Shown: positions 27,248 to 36,554 of the stretch, in pieces
Numbering within the stretch: position 1 is the first letter of the stretch
Layout of the letters: each line of letters opens with the position of its first letter
NCBI RefSeq assembly: GCF_947499695.1
Contig: NZ_CANMPQ010000001.1
Span: forward strand, 1,116,001 to 1,180,000
From: an uncultured Allomuricauda sp.
GTDB taxonomy: Bacteria; Bacteroidota; Bacteroidia; Flavobacteriales; Flavobacteriaceae
DNA: 64,000 nt
Direction of reading: 5' to 3'
The notes under the pieces: generated by a model
Databases searched by the model: none
What the model was told of the DNA's origin: nothing
Seen by the model: only the letters and a program-made list of their open reading frames with translations
Translations under genes and position numbers: made by a program

Positions 27248-29039
27248 TTGATTCGAGAATTTTTTCCTCGCTTTTCTTTCGGGAGAAATTAATCGCACAC
27301 TCAATTAATGCCAAATGTGAATACGCCTGAGGGAAGTTACCCAACAAACGCTTGCTCTTAAAGTCAATGTCTTCACTGAACAGCCCCAAATGGTTACTAT
27401 ACCCCAACAAACGCTCAAAATAAGCTAAAGCTTTATCCTCTTCACCAATTTTGAACAGGCTATTAATGAACCAGAAAGTACATATGGTGAAAGAGGACGA
27501 AGGAAGCCCAAAATCATCTTCATTTTTGTATCTGTATAGTAATCCATCATTGTTCAAATCCTCTTCAATCGCCCTAACCGTGCTTACAAACTTGGGGTCT
27601 TTGGCATGAATAAACCCGTAAGACTCCATAAGTAAAACAGAAGCATCTAAATGAGTTGACCCATAGGATTGCACAAAAGCATTCACATCAGGATTCCAAG
27701 CGTGCTCATGGATATCGTGTTTTATCTCTTGTTCAAGGGTGGTCCATTGTTCAAGTTTACGTTCTTTTCCGAAGATTTTTGCCACTTTAATCGCTCTGTC
27801 TATAGCAACCCAGCACAACACCTTGGAAAAGGTAAAATGCCTATCCTCACCTCGGAATTCCCATATTCCTTTATCCGGTTCTCTCCAATGCTTGTTCACA
27901 ATCCAAACAATTCCCTTGGTGATACTCCAAAGATCTTCTCCATTCTCAATATCATTTTCAAAACGCACCAGTTGTTCGTAGATAACATCCATCAAAATAC
28001 CATAAATATCATTTTGTTTTTGTTTGTAGGCCGCATTTCCTATTCTGACAGGTTTTGAACCTCTATATCCATCTAAATGTTCCAAGGTCTTTTCCGTAAG
28101 CGTTTTTTCACGGTTAATACCATACATTATCTGCAGTTTCTCATCTTTATCCGGCATCAAATCAATAATGAACTGCAAATATCTTCTGGCGGAATTTTTA
28201 TGTCCCAATTCAGACATTACCTTTATTACCATGGAGGCATCCCTAATCCAGCAAAACCTGTAGTCCCAATTGCGGACCTCACCAATGGTTTCAGGTAAAG
28301 ATGTGGTTGCAGCGGCCAACACTGCACCCGTTTTATCATAAGTGAGCAACTTAAGCGTAATAGCGCTACGCATTATCTCAGCATTAAACTGCTTATAAGT
28401 AGGTGTTCTATCCACCCAATCAAGCCAATAGATTTTCGTACGCTCGAGCTCCAGGGATATTTTTTCCGTAGTCGGTCTAAAGATTTTTTCATTGTAACAA
28501 ACTGAAAAATACCCGTCCTCTTTTATAGTTATTTCCTCCCCTTCCAAAACCTGTCTTTTATTAAAAGAGGTATACATGAACAGAGTGTCAAACTTTTGTT
28601 TGTTCGTTAAACTAACAACAAAATTCTTTTTGATATGATGAGTGGTCTGCCCCTGGGCATACTCAAGTTTAGGATCATACCGAACGCTAAATTTAGGGGC
28701 CCCCGAAATATGCTTCACATACCTGACAATCTCTGGTGGAGCATTATATTTCCCGGTGAGCTTATGATACCTTGGCATAAAATCATGAACTTCAAAAGTA
28801 TTTTCGCCATCTGAATATCTTGTCACCAGAATGGCGGTATTTCTATAATACTGCTGATGTATCTCGTAGTTGTATTTTGTAAGGATTTCAAAACTGCCCC
28901 CATTTTTATCATCCAAAATCTTGGCAAAGACGGAGGTTGAATCGAATTGTGGCAAACAGCACCATTCCAAGGAACCAGTATCTGAAATTAATGCAGCACT
29001 TCGGCAGTTTCCAATTATTCCGTAATTTAGGTTATCCAT
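27240..29039 (-). CDS. Glycoside hydrolase family 15 (glucoamylase/trehalase-like)
   Basis: A 599-residue GH15 enzyme without a signal peptide, so cytoplasmic. The N-terminal ~220 residues form the beta-sandwich (YGIIGNCRSAALISDTGSLE, WCCLPQFDSTSVFA) and the rest is the alpha/alpha barrel with VRNWDYRFCWIRDASMVIKV and IWEFRGEDRHFTFSKVLCWV (catalytic acid region), then a late LGNFPQAYSHLALIECAI. Bacterial proteins of this subgroup hydrolyse alpha-glucosides and include trehalases. Being divergent (100 bp) from trehalose-6-phosphate synthase/phosphatase, it fits a trehalose turnover role. The 3' end overlaps the decarboxylase gene by 8 bp on the other strand. Confidence 0.93.
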   Translation of the reverse strand: MDNLNYGIIGNCRSAALISDTGSLEWCCLPQFDSTSVFAKILDDKNGGSFEILTKYNYEIHQQYYRNTAILVTRYSDGENTFEVHDFMPRYHKLTGKYNAPPEIVRYVKHISGAPKFSVRYDPKLEYAQGQTTHHIKKNFVVSLTNKQKFDTLFMYTSFNKRQVLEGEEITIKEDGYFSVCYNEKIFRPTTEKISLELERTKIYWLDWVDRTPTYKQFNAEIMRSAITLKLLTYDKTGAVLAAATTSLPETIGEVRNWDYRFCWIRDASMVIKVMSELGHKNSARRYLQFIIDLMPDKDEKLQIMYGINREKTLTEKTLEHLDGYRGSKPVRIGNAAYKQKQNDIYGILMDVIYEQLVRFENDIENGEDLWSITKGIVWIVNKHWREPDKGIWEFRGEDRHFTFSKVLCWVAIDRAIKVAKIFGKERKLEQWTTLEQEIKHDIHEHAWNPDVNAFVQSYGSTHLDASVLLMESYGFIHAKDPKFVSTVRAIEEDLNNDGLLYRYKNEDDFGLPSSSFTICTFWFINSLFKIGEEDKALAYFERLLGYSNHLGLFSEDIDFKSKRLLGNFPQAYSHLALIECAINFSRKKSEEKILESIS

Positions 29040-29139
29040 AGTAAGGATTTGAATTTCTGTTGGTTATTGTAGGTTTTTACCTTCTTATAAATCGAAAAAA
29101 TAGGAATTTTATTACATTTTTGTCCTAAAATCACCTTTC

Positions 29140-31347
29140 ATGAGTAAAACTATAATTATTTCCAATAGACTACCAGTACAGTTACAAATAAGTGATGGCG
29201 GTCTAAATGCAATTCCAAGTGTTGGAGGGTTAGCTACGGGCATGAAATCCGTTCATAGCGGTGGTGAGAGCCTATGGATTGGGTGGTCTGGTTTGACAGA
29301 AGAAGAAACTCCACCTTCTTTGGAAAAGAAAATAGACAAAGCTTTAGAGCAACATGGATGTGCCAAAGTTAAACTTACTACCAAAGAAATGGAGGGGTTT
29401 TATTTTGGGTTCAGCAATCGCACAATCTGGCCTCTTTTTCATTATTTTCTGGAATACACAGAGTTTGAGCTTGATTTTTGGAACACCTATAAAGCAGTAA
29501 ATCAGAAATTTGCCGATGCGATTATCGAACATTCGAATGAAGGTGATACCATATGGGTGCACGATTATCAATTGATGTTGGTGCCCCAAATGGTTCGAGA
29601 AAAAAGGCCTAATACTTCAATCGGCTTCTTTTTGCATATCCCTTTTCCTTCCTATGAAATTTTTAGGACATTACCCTGGCGTGAAGAAGTGTTGGAGGGG
29701 TTGTTGGGAGCTGACCTGATTGGCTTCCATACCTATGATTACGAACGTCATTTTTTAAGCTCAGTACGAAGACTTTTAGGGCTGGATGTAAGCTTTAATG
29801 ATATCTACCTAGATCATCGAGTCATTAAAGTCGATTCTTTCCCTATGGGTATTGATTATAAAAAATTTAAGGATGCAGCTGTTGCCAATCAAAAAAACAT
29901 TAATGAGAAGCGCAGTGACCTCCAAATAAAATTAGATAATCACAAAGCTGCAGCTCCTGACACCAAACTTATTTTATCCATTGATCGACTGGATTATAGC
30001 AAAGGCATCGCAAAACGAATTAATGCATTCGAATACTTTTTAAACAAATATCCCGAGTACAAAGAAAAAGTGCGTTTGATCATATTGGCGGTACCGTCCC
30101 GCTCCAACGTACCTCAATATCAACTACTTAAAAAGGAGGTTGATGAACTGGTCGGTAGAATCAACGGAGAATTGTCCACGGTTAACTGGACTCCTATTTG
30201 GTATTTCTACAGATCACTTCCCTTTGAAAACTTAATTGACCTTTATACCTCTAGTGATATTGCTTGGTTGACACCGCTTAGGGATGGAATGAACCTCGTA
30301 GCCAAAGAGTATATTGCTACTCGAATAGACAAAACCGGAGTGTTAATTCTCAGTGAAATGGCGGGCTCAGCTTATGAAATGAATGAGGCCCTTTTAATCA
30401 ATCCAAACAATTTTGAACAGCAGGCCGATACCTTGAAAAAAGCGATTACCATGCCCAAAGAAGAGCAGGTGGCTCGTAATATGTTTCTTCAAAATCGATT
30501 GGAACGCTATAATGTTGAAGTTTGGGCCAATGAATTTATGGGGGCGCTCAATCGAAAAAGTGAGGGAGAATCCACACATAAATCCAAAAAAATGTCGGAT
30601 TCTATTCTAGATAAAGTGGGTCAAAGCTATACCGATGCTAAAAAAAGGCTATTGTTTTTGGATTATGACGGCACGCTAACTGGATTTCACAAAGACCCAC
30701 AAAAAGCATCACCTGATGACGAATTGTACCAACTTTTGGACAAGCTTCAAAATCAGAAAAACACCACGCTCTACCTGATCAGTGGTAGGGACAAACAAAC
30801 ATTTACCCGCTGGTTTCTGCATAAAAAGTACAATATGATCGTGGAGCACGGGGTATGGATTTCAAGGGATGGCGCGGAATTCAAGCTTTTGGAAAAAGTT
30901 AAGGATGATTGGATGGAAAAAATCAAGCCCGTTCTGGAATCTTTTGTTGATCGTACTCCGGGGTCCTTTATTGAAGAAAAAAATTATTCCTTGGCATGGC
31001 ATTATCGAAGTACCGATCCGGACTTTGGTCAAAAAAGAGCAACCGAACTCAACACCGTTTTGACAAGCCTCATCGGTAATGATGATATTAGTGTCTTAAA
31101 CGGGAACAAAGTAGTTGAAATTAAAAGCAGCAATGTGAACAAAGGCAGGGCTTCTGTTCGTATATTAGGTGAGGATGATTACGATTTCGTTCTGGCAATT
31201 GGCGATGATTGGACCGATGAATTTATGTTTGAAGAACTACCTGACTCGGCGGTAACAATCAAAGTCGGAATAAAGAAAACCCAGGCGAAGTATCATGTTG
31301 AAAATACCAAACGCGTAAGAACACTTTTAAAACGATTAGCAACATAA
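29140..31347 (+). CDS. Bifunctional trehalose-6-phosphate synthase/phosphatase
   Basis: A 735-residue fusion of OtsA (GT20) and OtsB (HAD phosphatase): makes trehalose-6-P from UDP-glucose and glucose-6-P, then removes the phosphate. OtsA part (about 1-465): SNRLPVQLQ, SVGGLATGMKSVH (donor loop), WVHDYQLMLVPQMVRE, FFLHIPFPSYEIFRTLPWRE and TPLRDGMNLVAKEYIA. OtsB part (about 495-735): FLDYDGTLTGF with the nucleophile Asp, YLISGRDKQTF, and GDDWTDEFMFEELP. The fused form is common in Bacteroidota and plants. It is divergent from the GH15 gene and its stop overlaps the next start (TAATG), so the propeller-NTF2 protein is co-transcribed. Confidence 0.96.
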   Translation: MSKTIIISNRLPVQLQISDGGLNAIPSVGGLATGMKSVHSGGESLWIGWSGLTEEETPPSLEKKIDKALEQHGCAKVKLTTKEMEGFYFGFSNRTIWPLFHYFLEYTEFELDFWNTYKAVNQKFADAIIEHSNEGDTIWVHDYQLMLVPQMVREKRPNTSIGFFLHIPFPSYEIFRTLPWREEVLEGLLGADLIGFHTYDYERHFLSSVRRLLGLDVSFNDIYLDHRVIKVDSFPMGIDYKKFKDAAVANQKNINEKRSDLQIKLDNHKAAAPDTKLILSIDRLDYSKGIAKRINAFEYFLNKYPEYKEKVRLIILAVPSRSNVPQYQLLKKEVDELVGRINGELSTVNWTPIWYFYRSLPFENLIDLYTSSDIAWLTPLRDGMNLVAKEYIATRIDKTGVLILSEMAGSAYEMNEALLINPNNFEQQADTLKKAITMPKEEQVARNMFLQNRLERYNVEVWANEFMGALNRKSEGESTHKSKKMSDSILDKVGQSYTDAKKRLLFLDYDGTLTGFHKDPQKASPDDELYQLLDKLQNQKNTTLYLISGRDKQTFTRWFLHKKYNMIVEHGVWISRDGAEFKLLEKVKDDWMEKIKPVLESFVDRTPGSFIEEKNYSLAWHYRSTDPDFGQKRATELNTVLTSLIGNDDISVLNGNKVVEIKSSNVNKGRASVRILGEDDYDFVLAIGDDWTDEFMFEELPDSAVTIKVGIKKTQAKYHVENTKRVRTLLKRLAT

Positions 31348-32867
31348 TGAACCCCAAGTTATTGATTGTATTCCTGCTCACTGTTTCAATGTATGGGCAG
31401 GTAAACACGGACGTTTATCTGTTCGATTTATCCATGGAATCGGGAAATCCAGTTTTGACCAACCCCAAGAACATTTCGAACAATGAAGGCTATGACAATC
31501 AGCCTTCTTTTTTAGATAACAACACAGTTCTTTTCTCTTCTACAAGGGCAGACCAAACTGACATCAGAAGATTCAATATTGAAGCGGGCAGTACTTCATC
31601 TTGGATTTCGAACACGCCAACAGGAAGTGAATATTCGCCGCTAAAAATTCCGAGAAAGAATGCAGTTTCTGCCATCCGGCTTGATTTGGACGGACTTCAG
31701 CTTCTTTACGAATACGATTTGAAAACCGGTGAGCCTACTCCCATTTTTGATAAGTTAAAGGTCGGTTATCACCTGTGGTACAATGACAGCACCTTAATTT
31801 CCTCTGTTCTGGTGAGTGACCGATTGGATTTGGTCATGAGCAATGTTACGAATGGTACTCACCGCACATTACAAAGAAATATTGGACGTTCACTCTCTAA
31901 AATTCCAAACACCGAACTCTTAAGCTATGTAAGCAAGTCCACATCGCCTTGGCAAATAAAATCACTTGATCCGAATTCCGGAGTTGTAACACATATAGCT
32001 AATATTCCAGACAAGAGTGAAGACATCTGCTGGTTAAACGGCACAACAATTTTGACCGGTGTAGGGAAATCATTAATGAAATTCAATACGGAAAATGGAA
32101 ATGAATGGACCTCTGTAATGCAATTTCAACAAGAGGAAATCAATAATATCAGTAGGATTGCCGTAAATGAAAATCGAACCAGATTGACCTTTGTAGCCGA
32201 GGAATCTATTCGAAAGTTAATTGACAGACAAGTACAAACCTTCAATAATCGGGATTTACTTGGTTTTGTTTCTTGCTACTCTGAAAATGTGGTGGTACAG
32301 CGATTTCCTGATGAAATGATGTATACTGGAAGGCAAAAAATGACCGAAAACTACGATCGTTTCTACCAGAACACCAAGGAGGCCAAGGTAGAGGTCGTTA
32401 ATCGAATTCAGGTCGGAAATACAGTCATAGACGAAGAAATTACGCTGGTAGATGGACGCAAAGGACATCAAGTAGCCATCTATGAGGTTGAAAATGGACT
32501 CATAAAATCTATGCGGTTTATTTTTCCTGATAGAGAGACCAAAGATTCCGAATCCGTAGTGAAATCCCAATTGGAAGCCTACAACGCAAGGGATATTGAT
32601 GCATTTATGGACACCTATTCAGATGATATTCAACTGTTTGAATTTCCAAAAGAACTTTTTCAAAAAGACAGGTCTCGTATGAAAAAATCATATCAAGATT
32701 TTTTTGAGTCAACTCCAAATCTCCATTGCGAAATCAAAAATCGCATCGTTATTGGCAATAAGGTGATTGATGAAGAATTTGTTACCATCAATCAGTCAAG
32801 TTTAAGCGCTGTTGCCATTTATGAAGTCGAAAATGGTAAAATTGCGAAGGTGACTTTTATTCAATGA
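31347..32867 (+). CDS. Exported beta-propeller with two NTF2-like domains
   Basis: A 506-residue secreted protein of unknown function. Signal peptide MNPKLLIVFLLTVSMYG, then a TolB/WD40-like propeller (about 20-285; repeats such as NEGYDNQPSFLDNNTVLFSS and EDICWLNGTTILTGVG). Two tandem NTF2/SnoaL-like domains fill the C-terminus and clearly share ancestry: LIDRQVQTFNNRDLLGFVSC / VKSQLEAYNARDIDAFMDTY, EVVNRIQVGNTVIDEEITLV / EIKNRIVIGNKVIDEEFVTI and VAIYEVENGLIKSMRFIF / VAIYEVENGKIAKVTFIQ. Its ATG overlaps the last base of the trehalose gene stop codon, so the two are translationally coupled, an unexpected partnership for an exported protein. Confidence 0.85.
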   Translation: MNPKLLIVFLLTVSMYGQVNTDVYLFDLSMESGNPVLTNPKNISNNEGYDNQPSFLDNNTVLFSSTRADQTDIRRFNIEAGSTSSWISNTPTGSEYSPLKIPRKNAVSAIRLDLDGLQLLYEYDLKTGEPTPIFDKLKVGYHLWYNDSTLISSVLVSDRLDLVMSNVTNGTHRTLQRNIGRSLSKIPNTELLSYVSKSTSPWQIKSLDPNSGVVTHIANIPDKSEDICWLNGTTILTGVGKSLMKFNTENGNEWTSVMQFQQEEINNISRIAVNENRTRLTFVAEESIRKLIDRQVQTFNNRDLLGFVSCYSENVVVQRFPDEMMYTGRQKMTENYDRFYQNTKEAKVEVVNRIQVGNTVIDEEITLVDGRKGHQVAIYEVENGLIKSMRFIFPDRETKDSESVVKSQLEAYNARDIDAFMDTYSDDIQLFEFPKELFQKDRSRMKKSYQDFFESTPNLHCEIKNRIVIGNKVIDEEFVTINQSSLSAVAIYEVENGKIAKVTFIQ

Positions 32868-32981
32868 TACCTCGGTACGATCTATTATAATAAATTCTGA
32901 ATTGTTAGATAATTTGGTCCTATCCTTTTATCTATTTTTAGTACTTTCATAAACTTCTTTAAAAAAATTTAATTCAAGTTT

Positions 32982-34316
32982 ATGAAGCCATTTTTCACTT
33001 TGTTATTAGTGTTATTTTCTGTCACATCTATTTTTTCCCAGGCAGATTCAAGATTATATGAAATCATAGACAATGTTTCTGTGGAACGAATCCAAAATGA
33101 TGTCACAACTTTGGCAAATTTCGGAACACGACATACATTGAGTGATACCATTTCACAAACTCGAGGAATCGGTGCAGCAAGAAGGTGGATAAAATCAGAA
33201 TTTGAAAAAACCTCTTCCCAATGTGATGGATGTCTGGAAGTATTTTATCAAAAAAACCTGGTAAAAGAAGGTGAGGGCTCAAGAATTATTAAGGATGTCT
33301 GGATAGTGAACGTAGTTGCAATACAAAGGGGAACAAAATTTCCGAACCGTTTTATAATCATGAGCGGGGATATTGATTCTCGAGTAAGCGATCCTAATAA
33401 TTTTACTTCTGACTCTCCAGGAGCCAACGATAATGCGAGTGGTATGGCCGGTACCATAGAAGCGGCCAGAGTGTTGTCCAAATATCAATTTGAAAACAGT
33501 ATTATTTATGTTGGTCTCTCAGGTGAAGAACAAGGTCTTTTCGGTGGAAAAGGTTTAGCCGCCCATGCCAAGGAACAAGGTTGGGAGATCATCGGAATAC
33601 TCAATAATGATATGATTGGGAACATCACCGGGGTAGACGGAGTGGTCAGCAACCGTGATTTTCGAATTTTTTCAGAACCCGTTCCGCCAACAGAAACTGA
33701 AGATCAAAGAAGGGCTCGACGTTTCTATGGTGGGGAAGTTGATGGAATTTCTCGTCAATTGGCGAGATATGTTCACAAGACCACCAAAACGTATATGCCG
33801 GAAATGAACCCTATGATGATTTACCGTTTGGATCGTTTTGGCAGAGGAGGACATCACCGGCCTTTCAATGATGCTGGCTTTCCAGGAATCAGAATTATGG
33901 AGGCTCATGAAAATTATACCCAACAACATCAGGACATCCGGGTAGAAAACGGAATTGCCTATGGCGATGTGCTGGAGCATGTGAATTTTGAATATGCTAA
34001 AAAACTGACTGCGGTCAACGCAATCAATCTAGCTTCGATAGCTTGGGCTCCGCCTTCTCCATCCACGGTTGAAATTGGCGGAATTGTTGAACCTTCAGCC
34101 AAATTAAAATGGAATAAGGTAGAGGGCGCCGTTGGTTATAAAATTTATTGGCGCGATACCACATCCCCAACCTGGGACAATTCAAAATTAGTGGGAGATG
34201 TTTCGGAATTCACTTTAAATGGCATTGTTATTGACAATTTCTTTTTCGGAGTCGCATCCGTCGGAAAAGATGGGCATGAAAGCCCGGTGACCTTTCCGAA
34301 TAAAATTTTTAGATAA
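32982..34316 (+). CDS. Secreted M28-family metallopeptidase
   Basis: A 444-residue exported peptidase: signal peptide MKPFFTLLLVLFSVTSIFSQ, catalytic M28 domain (about 40-355) and a C-terminal fibronectin-III-like domain (about 360-440, AKLKWNKVEGAVGYKIYWRD). Zinc-site residues: Asp in GANDNASGMAG, the Glu pair in LSGEEQGLFGG, Asp in NNDMIGN and the late His in YTQQHQDIRV. The first ligand motif, usually H-x-D-S, reads D-I-D-S here (MSGDIDSRVSD). Two cysteines (SSQCDGCLE) could form a disulfide. It starts a long same-strand run of exported hydrolases. Confidence 0.92.
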   Translation: MKPFFTLLLVLFSVTSIFSQADSRLYEIIDNVSVERIQNDVTTLANFGTRHTLSDTISQTRGIGAARRWIKSEFEKTSSQCDGCLEVFYQKNLVKEGEGSRIIKDVWIVNVVAIQRGTKFPNRFIIMSGDIDSRVSDPNNFTSDSPGANDNASGMAGTIEAARVLSKYQFENSIIYVGLSGEEQGLFGGKGLAAHAKEQGWEIIGILNNDMIGNITGVDGVVSNRDFRIFSEPVPPTETEDQRRARRFYGGEVDGISRQLARYVHKTTKTYMPEMNPMMIYRLDRFGRGGHHRPFNDAGFPGIRIMEAHENYTQQHQDIRVENGIAYGDVLEHVNFEYAKKLTAVNAINLASIAWAPPSPSTVEIGGIVEPSAKLKWNKVEGAVGYKIYWRDTTSPTWDNSKLVGDVSEFTLNGIVIDNFFFGVASVGKDGHESPVTFPNKIFR

Positions 34317-34357
34317 AACGAATTACCTCGAGTAAGGCCTAAAGTTTTGATAGCAAC

Positions 34358-35971
34358 ATGAAGCATTACCTCACATTTTTTCTGTTCATATGCGCAGTAC
34401 ATTTTTCCATTGCGCAGAATTTCACTAGACAAGACACCCTTAGGGGCAGTATTACACCTGAACGCTCTTGGTGGGATTTGAACTATTACGATTTAAATAT
34501 TAAGGTAGACCCTGAAAATGAAACTATTGAGGGCTATAATGTCATTCGATACAAGGTTTTGGAGAAAGCTGACGTACTTCAGGTTGACTTACAAAAACCT
34601 TTGCAAATAGCATCTATTTCGCAAGATGGAAAAGAACTCGACTTCACTTCAGAAGGAGCAGCACATTTTGTGAAATTGAAAAAAAAGCAAGTACCAGGTA
34701 CATACAATCATATTGTTGTCAAGTATTCTGGTAAACCTAAAAGAGCTCTCCGTGCTCCTTGGGACGGCGGTTTTTCTTGGGAAAGGGATAAAAAAGGGAA
34801 CCCATTTGCGGCAACCTCCTGTCAAGGACTGGGCGCAAGCGTTTGGTGGCCCAATAAAGACCATATGTATGACGAAGTAGACAGTATGCGTATCAGTGTA
34901 GCTGTTCCAAAAAGCTTAATGAATGTTTCAAACGGAAGGCTTAGAAGAGTAGATGAAAATAAAGAGGACAAGATATATACATGGTTCGTATCTAACCCCA
35001 TTAACAACTACTGCGTAAACGTAAATATTGGTGATTACGTTCATTTTGGTGAAAAATTTCAAGGTGAAAAAGGAGAACTAGACCTGGACTATTATGTGCT
35101 GCGCAACAATTTAAAAAAGGCCAAAGAGCAATTCAAGCAGACCGCAATGATGTTGGAAGCCTTTGAACATTGGTTTGGCCCCTATCCGTTTTACGAGGAT
35201 AGTTTCAAGCTGGTAGAAGTGCCTTATTTGGGTATGGAACATCAAAGTTCGGTCACCTATGGAAATCAGTACCGTAATGGCTATTTGGGTAAGGATTTAT
35301 CCAGATCAGGTTGGGGACTTAAGTTCGATTTCATAATTATACATGAAGGCGGCCATGAATGGTTTGCAAACAATATCACATACAAGGATATCGCAGATAT
35401 GTGGATACATGAAAGTTTTACGGCATACTCCGAGAATCTTTATCTGGATTATCACTTTGGAAAAAAAGCTTCTGCAGAATACGTCATAGGTACGCGTGAT
35501 AATATCCAAAACGACCGACCCATAATTGGTCACTATAACGTGAACAAAAAAGGTTCTGGAGATATGTATTATAAAGGTTCAAATATGTTGCATACCCTAA
35601 GGCAACTCATTGAAGACGATGAGTTATGGAGGCAGGTGCTCCGGGGGCTGAATACCGAATTTTACCACCAGACGGTTACCACAGAACAAGTTGAAAACTA
35701 TATCAGTAAAAAAACAGGGAAGGATTTGTCAGCATTTTTCAATCAATATTTGAGAACTACAATGATTCCAAAGTTGGAATATTCGCTTTCTGGCACTACC
35801 TTGAAGTATCGATATGTGAATGTTGTGAAAGATTTTGATATGCCTATCCGTGTCTTTGTCAATGAAAAAGAACATTGGATATTCCCTAATTCTGAATGGA
35901 AAACCGAAACCATAAATGGCACTAATATGGAATTCGATATCAATTTTTATATAGAAACTCAAAAAATGTAG
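34358..35971 (+). CDS. Secreted M1-family aminopeptidase-like metallopeptidase
   Basis: A 537-residue exported zinc peptidase. Signal peptide ends near VHFSIAQ. The N-terminal beta domain (about 30-220) is followed by the thermolysin-like domain with HEGGHEWFANN (HExxH, about 330) and the third ligand Glu 18 residues on, in WIHESFTAYSENL. The substrate-binding GAMEN-like motif reads YLGMEHQSSV. A Tyr for transition-state binding is likely in DMYYKGSNMLHTLR. It ends without the C-terminal armadillo domain, as in short bacterial M1 proteins. It follows the M28 gene after 41 bp and lies 1 bp before the YdeI-like gene. Confidence 0.93.
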   Translation: MKHYLTFFLFICAVHFSIAQNFTRQDTLRGSITPERSWWDLNYYDLNIKVDPENETIEGYNVIRYKVLEKADVLQVDLQKPLQIASISQDGKELDFTSEGAAHFVKLKKKQVPGTYNHIVVKYSGKPKRALRAPWDGGFSWERDKKGNPFAATSCQGLGASVWWPNKDHMYDEVDSMRISVAVPKSLMNVSNGRLRRVDENKEDKIYTWFVSNPINNYCVNVNIGDYVHFGEKFQGEKGELDLDYYVLRNNLKKAKEQFKQTAMMLEAFEHWFGPYPFYEDSFKLVEVPYLGMEHQSSVTYGNQYRNGYLGKDLSRSGWGLKFDFIIIHEGGHEWFANNITYKDIADMWIHESFTAYSENLYLDYHFGKKASAEYVIGTRDNIQNDRPIIGHYNVNKKGSGDMYYKGSNMLHTLRQLIEDDELWRQVLRGLNTEFYHQTVTTEQVENYISKKTGKDLSAFFNQYLRTTMIPKLEYSLSGTTLKYRYVNVVKDFDMPIRVFVNEKEHWIFPNSEWKTETINGTNMEFDINFYIETQKM

Positions 35972-35972
35972 G

Positions 35973-36554
35973 TTGGATAAATATCCTGAACATTATTTTA
36001 AAAATGATGCCGAATGGAGGGACTGGCTTCATGAAAACCACACAGTTTCGGACGGAATCTATCTTATTTTCTATAAAGTAGATCATGAAATGGACAGTAT
36101 GCGCTGGGAAGAGGCAGTGCGGGTCGCCTTATGCTACGGATGGATTGATAGCACTGTAAAAAGTCTTGGAGATGGTAAACGAAGACAATACTTCTGTCCT
36201 AGAAAACCTAAAAGTGTTTGGAGTAAAGTCAATAAAAACCATATTAAGGAACTTATCAAGAATGGATTGATGCATAAAAGTGGACTTACCATAATCAATG
36301 TAGCCAAAAAGAACGGTTCTTGGACTGCTCTGGATCATGTTGAGAACGGTATTGTTCCACAAGACCTCCAAAAAGCATTTGACTCGAACAAGATAGCCCT
36401 TATGAACTTTAAAAACTTCACTCATGGGCAACGAAAAAGCTATCTATATTGGTTGCATCAAGCCAAAAGAGAAGAGACCCGTCAGAAAAGGATAAAAGAA
36501 ATTATTCAGCTATGTGAGGGCAATATCAAATCTAGAAATCCTGGAAGCAGATGA
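35973..36554 (+). CDS. YdeI/OmpD-associated family protein
   Basis: A 193-residue cytoplasmic protein of the YdeI family: YPEHYFKNDAEWRDWLHENH at the start, EEAVRVALCYGWIDSTVKSL (conserved C-x-G-W-I-D core) and RKSYLYWLHQAKREETRQKR near the end. The start is a TTG at 35973, 1 bp after the M1 stop; it gives the usual N-terminus for the family. YdeI-type proteins are linked to bacteriocin or peptide resistance in enterobacteria but their biochemistry is unknown. Its stop overlaps the next start (ATGA), so it is coupled to the amidohydrolase. Confidence 0.9.
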   Translation: MDKYPEHYFKNDAEWRDWLHENHTVSDGIYLIFYKVDHEMDSMRWEEAVRVALCYGWIDSTVKSLGDGKRRQYFCPRKPKSVWSKVNKNHIKELIKNGLMHKSGLTIINVAKKNGSWTALDHVENGIVPQDLQKAFDSNKIALMNFKNFTHGQRKSYLYWLHQAKREETRQKRIKEIIQLCEGNIKSRNPGSR

